Source: Streptomyces bottropensis ATCC 25435 (GTDB lineage: Bacteria; Actinomycetota; Actinomycetes; Streptomycetales; Streptomycetaceae). Taken from it: a stretch of DNA of 64,000 nt. Shown here one piece after another: positions 27,657 through 36,601 of the stretch (positions are counted from its first letter, which is position 1; the number at the start of each line of letters is the position of its first letter). The translations under genes were made by a program, and so were the position numbers. Where the stretch lies: assembly GCF_000383595.1 (NCBI RefSeq), contig NZ_KB911581.1:1827342-1891341 (forward strand), read 5' to 3'. The notes beneath the pieces were generated by a model. The model had not been told where the DNA came from, did not search any database, and saw only the letters and a program-made list of their open reading frames with translations.

Positions 27657-28747
27657 CCGAACTGTCCAAGACCGGGGCCGCCGTGGGCGAGCCCGCACGT
27701 GCCGGGGACGCCCCCACGGCGTTCCTCGAAGTGCGCGACCTCAAGGTGCACTTCCCCACCGACGACGGCCTGGTCAAGTCCGTCGACGGCCTCTCCTTCC
27801 AGCTGGAGAAGGGCAAGACCCTCGGCATCGTGGGCGAGTCCGGCTCCGGCAAGTCGGTGACCTCGCTGGCGATCATGGGCCTGCACCGGCTCGGCGCGCG
27901 CGGCAAGAACGTGCAGATGTCCGGCGAGATCTGGCTCGACGGCAAGGAACTCGTCGGGGCGAGCCCCGACGAGGTGCGCCGGCTGCGCGGCCGCGACATG
28001 GCGATGATCTTCCAGGACCCGCTGTCCGCGATGCACCCGTACTACAGGGTCGGCAGCCAGATCGTCGAGGCGTACCGGGTCCACCACGACGTCAGCAAGA
28101 AGGTCGCGCGCAAGCGCGCCATCGAACTCCTCGACCGCGTCGGCATCCCGGAGCCCCACAAGCGGGTCGACGGCTACCCGCACGAGTTCTCCGGCGGTAT
28201 GCGCCAGCGCGCCATGATCGCCATGGCCCTGGTCAACAACCCCGAACTGCTGATCGCCGACGAGCCCACGACCGCCCTGGACGTCACCGTCCAGGCGCAG
28301 ATCCTGGACCTCATCCGCGACCTGCAGAAGGAGTTCGGCTCCGCGGTCATCATCATCACGCACGATCTCGGCGTGGTCGCCGAGATCGCCGACGACATCC
28401 TCGTGATGTACGGCGGCCGCTGCGTGGAGCGCGGCCCGGTCGACGACATCTTCTACGGACCGCAGCACCCCTACACCTGGGGCCTGCTCGGCTCGATGCC
28501 GCGCATCGACCGCGCCCAGACCGACCGGCTCATCCCGGTCAAGGGCCAGCCGCCGAGCCTCATCAACGTCCCCTCGGGCTGCGCCTTCAACCCGCGCTGC
28601 CCGTACGCGGACCTCCCCAAGGACAACATCACCCGCACCGAGCGCCCCGAGTTGCGCGAGGTCGGCGGCCGGCACTTCACCGCCTGCCACCTGTCGCAGG
28701 AGGACCGTACGCGGATCTGGACCGAAGAGATTGCGCCGAAGCTGTGA
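27653..28747 (+). CDS. Oligopeptide ABC transporter ATPase (OppD type)
   Basis: 364 residues from GTG 27653, overlapping the permease stop by four bases. ABC motifs: Walker A GESGSGKS near residue 62, signature [12 protein letters not shown], Walker [14 protein letters not shown], and the H-loop [12 protein letters not shown]. The C-terminal oligopeptide-transporter domain is present with its cysteine pattern ([11 protein letters not shown]). It powers import with the OppF-type partner, whose GTG start overlaps its stop. Cytoplasmic, membrane-associated. Confidence 0.94.
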   Translation: MTELSKTGAAVGEPARAGDAPTAFLEVRDLKVHFPTDDGLVKSVDGLSFQLEKGKTLGIVGESGSGKSVTSLAIMGLHRLGARGKNVQMSGEIWLDGKELVGASPDEVRRLRGRDMAMIFQDPLSAMHPYYRVGSQIVEAYRVHHDVSKKVARKRAIELLDRVGIPEPHKRVDGYPHEFSGGMRQRAMIAMALVNNPELLIADEPTTALDVTVQAQILDLIRDLQKEFGSAVIIITHDLGVVAEIADDILVMYGGRCVERGPVDDIFYGPQHPYTWGLLGSMPRIDRAQTDRLIPVKGQPPSLINVPSGCAFNPRCPYADLPKDNITRTERPELREVGGRHFTACHLSQEDRTRIWTEEIAPKL

Positions 28748-30057
28748 GCGAGACTGAGACCCGGGCCGCCGTGCCGGCCCCGCGCACCGATGCCGACGCC
28801 GACGAGAAACCGCTGCTCAGGGTCGAGGGCCTGGTCAAGCACTTCCCCATCAAGAAGGGCCTGCTCCAGCGGCAGGTCGGGGCGGTCAAGGCCGTCGACG
28901 GCATCGACTTCGAGGTGCGCCGGGGCGAGACCCTGGGCGTGGTCGGGGAGTCCGGCTGCGGCAAGTCGACCATGGGCCGGCTCATCACCCGCCTGCTGGA
29001 ACCGTCCGGCGGCAAGGTCGAGTTCGACGGCACGGACATCACGCACCTCAAGACGGCCGGGATGCGTCCGCTGCGCCGCGACATCCAGATGATCTTCCAG
29101 GACCCGTACGGCTCGCTGAACCCCCGCCACACCATCGGCACCATCGTCTCGGCGCCGTTCAAGCTCCAGGGCGTCGCGCCCGAGGGCGGGGTGAAGAAGG
29201 AGGTCCAGCGTCTCCTGGAGCTGGTGGGCCTGAGCCCCGAGCACTACAATCGCTACCCGCACGAATTCTCCGGCGGCCAGCGCCAGCGCATCGGCATCGC
29301 CCGCGCGCTCGCCCTCAAGCCCCGGATGGTCGTCGCGGACGAGCCGGTCTCCGCGCTCGACGTGTCCATCCAGGCGCAGGTCGTCAACCTCATGGACGAC
29401 CTGCAGGACGAGCTCGGCCTGACGTACGTGATCATCGCGCACGACCTCTCCGTCGTCCGTCACGTCTCCGACCGCATCGCCGTGATGTACCTCGGCAAGA
29501 TCGTGGAGCTGGCCGACCGGGACTCCCTGTACGCGGCGCCGATGCACCCGTACACCAAGGCGCTGCTCTCGGCCGTGCCCATCCCGGACCCGGCGCGCCG
29601 CAGCGCCAAGAGCGAGCGCATCCTGCTCAAGGGCGACGTGCCCTCGCCGATCGCGCCGCCGAGCGGCTGCCGCTTCCACACCCGGTGCTGGAAGGCCACG
29701 CAGGTCTGCACGACCACCGAGCCGCCGCTGGCCGAGCTGAAGCCGGGGCAGCGGGTCGCCTGTCACCACCCCGAGAACTTCGAGGACCAGCAGCCCCAGG
29801 ACGTGGTCCTGTTGACGGCCGCGAAGGAGGCGGCCGAGCTGGTACCGGACGCGGTGAAGAAGACGGAGGCGCCCGCGGTGTCGGAGGTTCCCGCGGAGCC
29901 GGAGGTTCCCGCGGTGTCGGAGACGTCCGGCGATCCCGAGCCGCCGGTCGCGACGCAACCGCCTGCGGAGACCAAGGTCGCCAAGGAACCGGAAGCCGCC
30001 GAGACACCGGAAGCCGCCAAGGAACCGGAAGCCGCCAAGGAATCCGACGACAAGTAA
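28744..30057 (+). CDS. Oligopeptide ABC transporter ATPase (OppF type) with an acidic C-terminal tail
   Basis: 437 residues from GTG 28744 (GTGA overlap). Walker A GESGCGKS, signature [15 protein letters not shown], Walker [15 protein letters not shown]-loop [12 protein letters not shown], and the oligopeptide C-terminal domain GCRFHTRCW. The family usually ends near residue 350. Here about 80 extra residues follow, rich in Glu, Pro, Ala and Lys with [11 protein letters not shown] and EPEAAK-type repeats, probably disordered. A strong terminator follows, so this is the last gene of the operon. Confidence 0.93.
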   Translation: MSETETRAAVPAPRTDADADEKPLLRVEGLVKHFPIKKGLLQRQVGAVKAVDGIDFEVRRGETLGVVGESGCGKSTMGRLITRLLEPSGGKVEFDGTDITHLKTAGMRPLRRDIQMIFQDPYGSLNPRHTIGTIVSAPFKLQGVAPEGGVKKEVQRLLELVGLSPEHYNRYPHEFSGGQRQRIGIARALALKPRMVVADEPVSALDVSIQAQVVNLMDDLQDELGLTYVIIAHDLSVVRHVSDRIAVMYLGKIVELADRDSLYAAPMHPYTKALLSAVPIPDPARRSAKSERILLKGDVPSPIAPPSGCRFHTRCWKATQVCTTTEPPLAELKPGQRVACHHPENFEDQQPQDVVLLTAAKEAAELVPDAVKKTEAPAVSEVPAEPEVPAVSETSGDPEPPVATQPPAETKVAKEPEAAETPEAAKEPEAAKESDDK

Positions 30058-30064
30058 GTGAAAT

Positions 30065-30099
30065 CGAGCCCCCGCCTTGCAATGTAAGGCGGGGGCTCG
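30065..30099 (+). terminator. Strong terminator of the peptide transporter operon
   Basis: A 14-bp perfect stem (30065-30078 with 30086-30099) and a seven-base loop, eight bases after the OppF-type stop. It is the clearest operon end in this part of the window. Confidence 0.85.
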
Positions 30100-30120
30100 T
30101 CGTTGCGTCACAATATAGGG

Positions 30121-30756
30121 GTGTCTCCCTATCCGCTCGATCTGATCGGCATCTTCGTCTTCGCGATCTCCGGCGCCCTGCTGGCCGTCCGCAAGAACTT
30201 CGACGTGTTCGGCATCGCCGTCCTCGCCGAGGTGACCGCTCTCGGCGGCGGGCTGTTCCGGGACCTGGTCATCGGCGCCGTACCGCCGGCCGCCTTCACC
30301 GATCTCGGCTACTTCTTCACCCCGCTGCTCGCCGCCCTCCTCGTCTTCTTCCTCCACCCGCACGTGGAGCGCATCCAGTCCGGGGTCAACGTCTTCGACG
30401 CGGCCGGCCTCGGCCTGTTCTGCGTCGCGGGCACGACGAAGGCGCACGCGTACGGACTCGGGCTCACCGCCTCCGTGGTCCTCGGCCTCGCCACCGCGGT
30501 CGGCGGCGGTGTGCTGAGGGACGTCCTCGCCAACGAGGTGCCCTCGCTGCTGCGCTGGGACCGGGACCTGTACGCCGTCCCCGCGATGGTCGGCGCCGGG
30601 ATGGTCGTCCTGTGCATCAGCCTGGACGCCCTGAACCCCTTCACCTCGGCCCTCGCCGCGATCACGGCCTTCGTGCTGCGACTGCTGGCGATGCGGTACC
30701 ACTGGCGGGCCCCGCGCGCGTGGAACCGGCGGTCGGCGGCCGTCGAGGAGGCGTGA
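30121..30756 (+). CDS. TRIC/UPF0126 family membrane protein
   Basis: 211 residues from GTG 30121 (VSPYPLDLIGIFVFAISGAL). Two repeats of three membrane segments carry the family glycine motifs (EVTALGGGLFRDLVIG and TAVGGGVLRDVL), as in TRIC-type cation channels. No Shine-Dalgarno site: AT-rich CAATATAGGG directly precedes the start, which suggests a very short or leaderless mRNA. A TTG at 30103 would place the -10-like region inside the coding sequence and is less likely. It acts in the cytoplasmic membrane; the bacterial substrate is uncertain. Confidence 0.85.
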   Translation: MSPYPLDLIGIFVFAISGALLAVRKNFDVFGIAVLAEVTALGGGLFRDLVIGAVPPAAFTDLGYFFTPLLAALLVFFLHPHVERIQSGVNVFDAAGLGLFCVAGTTKAHAYGLGLTASVVLGLATAVGGGVLRDVLANEVPSLLRWDRDLYAVPAMVGAGMVVLCISLDALNPFTSALAAITAFVLRLLAMRYHWRAPRAWNRRSAAVEEA

Positions 30757-30840
30757 GGTTCTGTGGGCTGAGGGTCTGAGGGGCTGCGGGGCCGAGGCAT
30801 AAAGCTACCGCTTAGTAATCGCCTGTTGTACGGTTCATCC

Positions 30841-31695
30841 ATGCCCGAAGCAGCTTCCGTACAGGCCACCATCGGCGACAGCGAGTTCGACCGGGACACC
30901 GCGGTCACCCGGCGGTCGCCCGGCGTCTACGACGTCGACCTCTCCGCCGGCTGGACGATCATCGGCGCCGTCAACGGCGGCTATCTCCTCGCCGTCCTCG
31001 GCCGCGCCCTCGCCGAGGCACTGCCGCACGGCGACCCGTTCACGATCTCCGCGCACTACCTGACCGCCTCCCAACCGGGACCGGCGGTCGTCCGCACGGA
31101 CGTCGTACGCACCGGCCGGACCCTGTCGACCGGCCAGGCCTCCCTCTTCCAGTACGACCCCGAGGGCCGCGAGGTCGAGCGGATCCGCGTCCTCGCCTCC
31201 TACGGCGACCTGGACGCCCTCCCGGACGACGTCCGTACGACGGCGAAGCCGCCCGCGATCCCGCCGATCGAGGAGTGCTTCGGCCCGCAGGACGCGCCCG
31301 GTCCCGTCCCCGGCGGCTCCGCGATCGCCGATCGGCTGTTCCTGAAGCTGGACCCCGCGACCCTCGGCTGGGCGCTCGGCGCGCCCTCCGGCAAGGGGGA
31401 GATGCGGTCGTGGTTCGGGCTCGCCGACGGCCGTGATCCCGACCCGTTCTCCCTGCTCCTCGCGGTGGACGCGCTGCCGCCGACCGCGTTCGAGATGGGG
31501 CTCAAGGGCTGGGTCCCGACGGTCGAACTGACCGTCCACGTCCGGTGCCGCCCGGCGCCGGGCCCGCTCCGCGTCGCCATCTCCACCCGCAACCTCGCCG
31601 GCGGCTTCCTGGAGGAGGATGCCGAGGTCTGGGACAGCGCGGACCGGCTGGTCGCGCAGTCCCGTCAACTGGCGCGCGCCAGGCTGACGGACTGA
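30841..31695 (+). CDS. Thioesterase family protein (double hotdog)
   Basis: 284 residues from ATG 30841. Two hotdog modules, as in TesB-like acyl-CoA thioesterases: the N-terminal one has GWTIIGAVNGGYLLAVLGRA and SAHYLTASQPGPA, the C-terminal one has RCRPAPGPLRVAISTRNLAGG. The predicted reaction is hydrolysis of acyl-CoA thioesters in the cytoplasm; the substrate is unknown. TACGGT six bases before the ATG looks like a -10 element of a leaderless transcript. It converges with the TetR gene, and a long palindrome separates them. Confidence 0.82.
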   Translation: MPEAASVQATIGDSEFDRDTAVTRRSPGVYDVDLSAGWTIIGAVNGGYLLAVLGRALAEALPHGDPFTISAHYLTASQPGPAVVRTDVVRTGRTLSTGQASLFQYDPEGREVERIRVLASYGDLDALPDDVRTTAKPPAIPPIEECFGPQDAPGPVPGGSAIADRLFLKLDPATLGWALGAPSGKGEMRSWFGLADGRDPDPFSLLLAVDALPPTAFEMGLKGWVPTVELTVHVRCRPAPGPLRVAISTRNLAGGFLEEDAEVWDSADRLVAQSRQLARARLTD

Positions 31696-31789
31696 CGGAC
31701 CGAGACCCGTGCCGCGGCCTGGACGCGGTGGTCGGCCGAGCCGGGAGGCGTCGGTCCCGGCGTCGGCGTCCCGGGGCAGGTGACAGACA

Positions 31790-31827
31790 GCAGGCGGACA
31801 GAGGGGCGCGCCCCTCTGTCCGCCTGC
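31790..31827. terminator. Bidirectional terminator palindrome
   Basis: A 38-bp perfect palindrome centred between 31808 and 31809, between the convergent thioesterase (ends 31695) and TetR (ends 31837) genes. It can fold as a 17-bp stem with a four-base loop on either strand. Confidence 0.75.
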
Positions 31828-31836
31828 CGTGGAGAA

Positions 31837-32463
31837 TCAGTCCAGCCAGTGGCGACAGCCGATGCTGATCAGCCGCATACGGCGGCTCGCCAGCCGGGTC
31901 ACCCGGGCGCGCTCCTCCTCCGGCTGGTCCCGGGCCGCCAGGAACAGCGAGGCGGTCACCAGCATCTGATCGACGTACAGGCCCGCGAGCATCAGCCGGT
32001 CGTCGTCGGTCCACCCCTCGGTCTCCGGCCGCTTGGCCAGCTCGGTCCGTACCTCTTCGGCGAACCGGGCCAGTTGCCCCTGGATGGCGTCCCGCACCGG
32101 CTGGACCCCGCTGTGCCGTTCGCGCGCGATGAATCTGACGTGTGCGGGGTACGCGTCCACATGGCGGGCGATCAGATCGACGGCCCTCTCGATGAGTTCG
32201 TCGCTGTCGCCCACCGCCGACATCAGGTCACCGAGCACAGGGTGCAGACTGCCGAGCACCTCCTCGACCAGCGCGACACCGAGGTCCGCGGTCGAGCGGA
32301 AGTGCCGGTAGAACGCGGTGGGTGCGACGCCCACGGCCCGGGTGACCTCGCGCAGTCCGAGGCTGCTGAGGCTCTGTTCCTCCAGCAGACCGAGCGCGGC
32401 GTCCATGAGCGCCTGCCGGGTCCTCTGCTTCTGGACCTGCCGGATGCCGAGCGTGTGACTCAT
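31837..32463 (-). CDS. TetR-family transcriptional regulator
   Basis: 208 residues. The N-terminal helix-turn-helix (about 14-60) reads TRQALMDAALGLLEEQ, then LREVTRAVGVAPTAFYRHF. The C-terminal ligand domain is helical. ATG 32463. A half-site ACAACTGTTCTC lies 13-24 bases upstream of its start, and a full inverted repeat of the same sequence lies further out in the divergent promoter region. It probably represses itself and the small membrane protein gene at 32612. The ligand is unknown; similar TetR proteins with this N-terminus often control lipid genes, but that is weak. Confidence 0.88.
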   Translation of the reverse strand: MSHTLGIRQVQKQRTRQALMDAALGLLEEQSLSSLGLREVTRAVGVAPTAFYRHFRSTADLGVALVEEVLGSLHPVLGDLMSAVGDSDELIERAVDLIARHVDAYPAHVRFIARERHSGVQPVRDAIQGQLARFAEEVRTELAKRPETEGWTDDDRLMLAGLYVDQMLVTASLFLAARDQPEEERARVTRLASRRMRLISIGCRHWLD

Positions 32464-32528
32464 GCCATGCAGTCAACAACTGTTCTCCGTAAATGCAAAG
32501 CCGGGCGACGCGCTAGACTTGGTAGTCA

Positions 32529-32556
32529 GTGAACAGTTGTAACCACAACCGTTCAC
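32529..32556. promoter_or_regulatory. Likely operator of the TetR regulator
   Basis: Inverted repeat GTGAACAGTTGT and ACAACCGTTCAC with spacer AACC; one mismatch between the arms. A related half-site is at 32476-32487. It lies between the divergent TetR gene and the small membrane protein gene. Confidence 0.6.
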
Positions 32557-32611
32557 CTGGGTGTCACCGAAACGTCCGGACCGACGAACCGAAACGAGAG
32601 GCGGATCCGCC

Positions 32612-32776
32612 ATGTTGTTCCTGGTCGCCGCACTACTGCTGCTGGGTGTCGTCCTCGGCACCGTCGCCCATGTGCCGATGGCCGTCTCGTCCGCCCTGGC
32701 CGCCGGCATCGCCCTGTGGCTGGCGGTGTTCGCGTACCGCGAGCGCCACGCCCGCCGCGACCGCGCCACCGACTGA
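32612..32776 (+). CDS. Small two-segment membrane protein, probable TetR target
   Basis: 54 residues, MLFLVAALLLLGVVLGTVAH then MAVSSALAAGIALWLAVFAY, ending in a basic tail RERHARRDRATD. It has two hydrophobic segments and no known domain. ATG 32612 has an AGAGGCGG site upstream; an in-frame GTG at 32561 would add 17 polar residues. Its start region lies about 55 bp downstream of the TetR operator, so repression by the divergent TetR is likely. Function unknown. Confidence 0.7.
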   Translation: MLFLVAALLLLGVVLGTVAHVPMAVSSALAAGIALWLAVFAYRERHARRDRATD

Positions 32777-32861
32777 CCGTTCGCCATCGCTCGACCGTCG
32801 CCACCGGACGGCCACGCATCACTCGCGACCGTCCCCGAGAGCCGTAGGGAGCAGACCGACC

Positions 32862-33152
32862 ATGCAACTCACCGCCGCGCGACCGCAGACCGGATCGACC
32901 ACCACCCGTACCCGTACCCGGGGCCGGGACGCCGACGGCATGGCCGTCGCCTCCTTCGTGCTGGGCCTGTTGGGCCTGCTGGTCCTCAACCTCTTCCTCG
33001 GCCCCATCGCCATCGTCCTGGCGGCCGTCGCCCTGAGGCGCGGCACGACCCGACGGGGCCGCGCCTTCCTGGGCCTGGGGCTGGGTGTCGCCGACCTCGT
33101 GGTCCTGGCCGCGCTGATGCAGAGCACGGACACGGTGTCCTGGAGCTTCTGA
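32862..33152 (+). CDS. DUF4190-like small membrane protein
   Basis: 96 residues from ATG 32862 with AGGGAG upstream. An Arg/Thr-rich N-terminus (TTTRTRTRGRDADG) precedes two hydrophobic segments (MAVASFVLGLLGLLVLNLFL and GLGLGVADLVVLAALM), with the GPIAIVLAAVALRRG turn typical of DUF4190-type proteins. Membrane-located, function unknown. It follows the TetR-controlled small gene by 85 bp on the same strand. Confidence 0.78.
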   Translation: MQLTAARPQTGSTTTRTRTRGRDADGMAVASFVLGLLGLLVLNLFLGPIAIVLAAVALRRGTTRRGRAFLGLGLGVADLVVLAALMQSTDTVSWSF

Positions 33153-33232
33153 GGCGCGGCCGAGTGCCTTGTCGGCCATGATCCGAGACGCCCCGAGGGC
33201 ACCCGCACGGAGCCCCGTAGAATCGGCTCACC

Positions 33233-34402
33233 ATGGCTTACCTCGACCACGCGGCGACCACCCCGATGCTCCCCGAGGCGGCAGAGGCCCTGACCGCCCA
33301 GCTGAGCGTCACCGGCAACGCCTCCTCGCTGCACGCCTCCGGCCGCCGAGCGCGGCGCACCGTCGAGGAGGCCCGTGAGACCCTCGCCGAAGCCCTCGGA
33401 GCCCGCCCGAGCGAGGTGGTCCTCACCTCCGGCGGCACCGAGGCCGACAACCTCGCCGTGAAGGGCCTGTACTGGTCCCGCCGCGCCGCCGACCCGGCCC
33501 GCACCCGTGTCCTGGCCAGCCCCGTCGAGCACCACGCGGTCCTCGACGCCGTCCACTGGCTCGGCGAACACGAGGGCGCCACCGTCGAGTACCTCCCGGT
33601 CGACACCTACGGCAGGGTCCACCCGGACGCCCTGCGCGAGGCCGTCGCCCGCAACCCCGACGACGTCGCCCTCGCCACCGTCATGTGGGCCAACAACGAG
33701 ATCGGGACGATCCTGCCGGTCCGTGAACTCGCCGACGTGGCACAGGAGTTCGGCGTCCCGTTGCACGCCGACGCGGTCCAGGCCTTCGGTCAGATTCCGG
33801 TCGACTTCGACGCCTCCGGCCTCGCCGCCATGACCGTCTCCGGCCACAAGATCGGCGGCCCGTACGGCATCGGCGCGCTGCTGCTGGGCCGCGAGTACAG
33901 CCCCGTACCCGTCCTGCACGGCGGCGGCCAGGAGCGCCACGTCCGCTCCGGCACGCTCGACGTCCCGGCCATCGCCTCCTTCGCTGTCGCCGGCCGGCTC
34001 GCCGCCGAGCAGCACGAGTGGTTCGCCCGCGAGATCGGCGTCCTGCGCGACGCCCTGGTCGACGCGGTCCGTGCGGCGGTGCCGGACGCGATCCTGGGCG
34101 GCGACCCGGCCCCGGGGGGCCGCCTCCCGGCCAACGCGCACTTCACCTTCCCCGGATGCGAGGGCGACTCCCTGCTCCTGCTGCTCGACGCCCAGGGCAT
34201 CGAGTGCTCCACCGGCTCCGCCTGCACCGCAGGCGTCGCCCAGCCGAGCCATGTCCTCCTCGCCACCGGCACCGACCCCGACCTGGCCCGCGGCACCCTC
34301 CGCTTCTCCCTCGGCCACACCTCCACGGAGGCGGACGTCGAGGCGGTCGCCAAGGCCATCGGTCCGGTGGTGGAACGCGCCCGCACCGCGGGCCTGAGCT
34401 GA
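33233..34402 (+). CDS. Cysteine desulfurase (NifS/IscS family)
   Basis: 389 residues. PLP enzyme that removes sulfur from L-cysteine. It begins [16 protein letters not shown] (family start), has the PLP lysine K206 in [13 protein letters not shown] and the persulfide cysteine C331 in [18 protein letters not shown]. It lies near mnmA, the tRNA 2-thiolation enzyme that needs such a sulfur donor. TAGAAT at 33218-33223 nine bases before ATG looks like a -10 element, giving an mRNA with almost no leader and no ribosome site. Confidence 0.94.
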   Translation: MAYLDHAATTPMLPEAAEALTAQLSVTGNASSLHASGRRARRTVEEARETLAEALGARPSEVVLTSGGTEADNLAVKGLYWSRRAADPARTRVLASPVEHHAVLDAVHWLGEHEGATVEYLPVDTYGRVHPDALREAVARNPDDVALATVMWANNEIGTILPVRELADVAQEFGVPLHADAVQAFGQIPVDFDASGLAAMTVSGHKIGGPYGIGALLLGREYSPVPVLHGGGQERHVRSGTLDVPAIASFAVAGRLAAEQHEWFAREIGVLRDALVDAVRAAVPDAILGGDPAPGGRLPANAHFTFPGCEGDSLLLLLDAQGIECSTGSACTAGVAQPSHVLLATGTDPDLARGTLRFSLGHTSTEADVEAVAKAIGPVVERARTAGLS

Positions 34403-34417
34403 GCGGGCGCGCCCGGT

Positions 34418-34465
34418 CCGGGCCCAGCTCTCCCCGGGCCCAGCTCTTCCCGGGCCCAGCTCTCC
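34418..34465. repeat. Three tandem 16-bp repeats downstream of the desulfurase gene
   Basis: CCGGGCCCAGCTCTCC-type units at 34418, 34434 and 34450, the second with one T for C change. They lie between the convergent desulfurase and amidase genes. Confidence 0.8.
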
Positions 34466-34567
34466 ATCACCATGAGGCCGGCCGTCATGCCCTCGTCCTC
34501 GTGCTGCCGCTGTCCCGGCCCACTCGCCCCCCGTGGCCCCTGTCGGGTGCGGCCCGGTGCCCCCGGG

Positions 34568-35287
34568 TCAGGCGGACGTCGACGACTGTGCGGCCGCCGC
34601 CGCCCGGACCAGCTTCATGTAGCGGTCCCAGTCCCAGCCCTCGCCGGGGTCGGTGTGGTCCGTCCCCGGCACCTCGACGTGGCCGAGGATGTGCTCGCGG
34701 TCCACGGGGATGTCGTACCGCGCGCAGACACGGGCCGTGAGCCGCGCCGAGGCCTCGTACATCTCGGTGGTGAAGTCCTCGGGCTTCTCCACGAAGCCCT
34801 CGTGCTCGATGCCGACACTGCGCTCGTTGTAGTCGCGGTTGCCCGCGTGGTAGGCCACGTCCAGCTCGCGGATCATCTGGGTGACGTGGCCGTCCTTGCG
34901 GACGATGTAGTGCGCGGCCGCGCCGTGCTCCGGGTCCTGGAAGACCTTCACGGCGCTGGCGAAACTGCCCTGGGTGACATGGATGATCACCATGTCTATG
35001 CCGAAGTCGTCCGGCCGGTCCGCCATCCGCCAGTTCGCGTCCGACGCCGAGACCCACTTCGCGCCCGTGTAGTCGACCTCGCCCTCCTTGCGCGGCTTCC
35101 TGACACCGGGCACCCGCCACCACGCGCGCTTCAGCTCGTCCTTGGCCACGACGGCCGTACCGACGGCGGCCACGGCCGTGCCGATGATCAGCGCCCGGCG
35201 TCCGACGCGCCGGCCCGTGTCCCCGCCGCCGGCGGCGCTCGCGCCGCCGGTCCCGGAACCGCTCTTCGAAGCCCGTCTCGTTCCCAC
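34568..35287 (-). CDS. Exported N-acetylmuramoyl-L-alanine amidase (Amidase_2 type)
   Basis: 239 residues from GTG 35287. A twin-arginine-like signal (GRRVGRRALIIGTAVAAVG, about residues 26-44) is followed by the amidase domain (about 85-230): first zinc histidine in DMVIIHVTQGS, then HAGNRDYNERSVGIEHEG, and the last ligands in GHVEVPGTDHTDPGEGWDWD. It cleaves the amide between muramic acid and the stem peptide in the wall. The gene sits inside the desulfurase-mnmA interval on the opposite strand and is divergent from mnmA. The reading frame stays open upstream through mnmA, but that part is a shadow of mnmA. Confidence 0.87.
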   Translation of the reverse strand: MGTRRASKSGSGTGGASAAGGGDTGRRVGRRALIIGTAVAAVGTAVVAKDELKRAWWRVPGVRKPRKEGEVDYTGAKWVSASDANWRMADRPDDFGIDMVIIHVTQGSFASAVKVFQDPEHGAAAHYIVRKDGHVTQMIRELDVAYHAGNRDYNERSVGIEHEGFVEKPEDFTTEMYEASARLTARVCARYDIPVDREHILGHVEVPGTDHTDPGEGWDWDRYMKLVRAAAAAQSSTSA

Positions 35288-35347
35288 GAGATCGTCAACG
35301 GATACTCGCGGGCTCCGGTTCCCGGCGACCCGTACCCTTGAAGGGTT

Positions 35348-36478
35348 ATGACTGAGATCTCGCAGCGCTCCCACCCCCTCCGTGTCCTCGCCGCCATGTC
35401 CGGCGGGGTCGACTCCGCCGTGGCCGCCGCCCGCGCGGCGGAAGCCGGGCACGACGTGACGGGCGTCCATCTGGCGCTGTCCGCCAACCCGCAGTCGTTC
35501 CGGACCGGGGCGCGCGGCTGCTGCACGATCGAGGACTCCCGGGACGCCCGCCGCGCCGCCGACGTCATCGGCATTCCCTTCTACGTGTGGGACCTCGCCG
35601 AGCGCTTCCGCGAGGACGTCGTCGAGGACTTCGTCGCCGAGTACGAGGCCGGACGCACCCCGAACCCCTGTCTGCGCTGCAACGAGAAGATCAAGTTCGC
35701 GGCCCTGCTCGACAAGGCCCTCGCCCTGGGCTTCGACGCCGTCTGCACCGGCCACTACGCCCAGGTGCTCGTGCGCGAGGACGGCACCCGGGAGCTGCAC
35801 CGCGCCTCCGACATGGCCAAGGACCAGTCGTACGTCCTCGGCGTGCTCGACGACAGGCAGCTCGCCCACGCGATGTTCCCGCTCGGCGACACCGTGACGA
35901 CGAAGGACGAGATCCGCGCCGAGGCCGAGCGCAGGGGCCTCGCCGTCGCGAAGAAGCCCGACTCCCACGACATCTGCTTCATCGCCGACGGCGACACCCA
36001 GGGCTTCCTGGCGAACAGGCTGGGCAAGGCCGAGGGCGACATCGTCGACGAGTCCGGCACCGTCCTCGGCACCCACGAGGGCGCGTACGGCTACACCATC
36101 GGCCAGCGCAAGGGGCTGCGCATCGGCACCCCGGCCGCTGACGGCAAGCCGCGCTACGTCCTCGACATCTCCCCGGTCGACAACACGGTGACGGTCGGCC
36201 CGGCCGCCGCCCTCGACGTCGAGGCCCTCACCGCGATCAGGCCCCGCTGGTGCGGCGCGGCCCCCACGGGCCCCGGCACCTACACGGCCCAGCTGCGCGC
36301 CCACGGCGGCGAGACGGAGGTCCGCGCGGAGCTGGTCGACGGCACCCTGGAGGTCTCCTTCACGGAGCCCGTCCGCGGTGTCGCCCCCGGACAGGCGATC
36401 GTGCTGTACGACGGCACGCGCGTCGTGGGGTCGGCGACGATCGCCTCCACCACGCGCGCGCGGGCGGGTGCCGCGTAG
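35348..36478 (+). CDS. mnmA: tRNA-specific 2-thiouridylase
   Basis: 376 residues. It makes 2-thiouridine at position 34 of Lys, Glu and Gln tRNAs using ATP and a persulfide donor. The PP-loop motif SGGVDS is at residues 18-23, the catalytic cysteine C108 is in NPCLRCN, and the second cysteine C210 is in HDICFI. Length is normal. The cysteine desulfurase two genes upstream is the probable sulfur donor. ATG 35348 is preceded by AAGGG at very short distance and by TACCCT at 35333-35338, so the leader is short. Confidence 0.96.
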   Translation: MTEISQRSHPLRVLAAMSGGVDSAVAAARAAEAGHDVTGVHLALSANPQSFRTGARGCCTIEDSRDARRAADVIGIPFYVWDLAERFREDVVEDFVAEYEAGRTPNPCLRCNEKIKFAALLDKALALGFDAVCTGHYAQVLVREDGTRELHRASDMAKDQSYVLGVLDDRQLAHAMFPLGDTVTTKDEIRAEAERRGLAVAKKPDSHDICFIADGDTQGFLANRLGKAEGDIVDESGTVLGTHEGAYGYTIGQRKGLRIGTPAADGKPRYVLDISPVDNTVTVGPAAALDVEALTAIRPRWCGAAPTGPGTYTAQLRAHGGETEVRAELVDGTLEVSFTEPVRGVAPGQAIVLYDGTRVVGSATIASTTRARAGAA

Positions 36479-36601
36479 CACCGCGGCCACGATCGTCCCT
36501 CCCCGGGTAGCCGTCCTCGTGCGCGCGGCGCAGGCTGCTTGGTGAGCTTCGAGCTCTTCCAGGAGGCCCGGGCGGGCCGCAGGGGGACGTAGGAGGTCGC
36601 C

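Noticed and set aside
34472..35341. 289-codon plus-strand open frame over the amidase
   Set aside because: Antisense shadow; no ribosome site and no recognisable family.
35288..36490. N-terminal extension of the amidase
   Set aside because: It is the antisense of mnmA; a Tat-like signal begins shortly after GTG 35287, which fits an N-terminus there.
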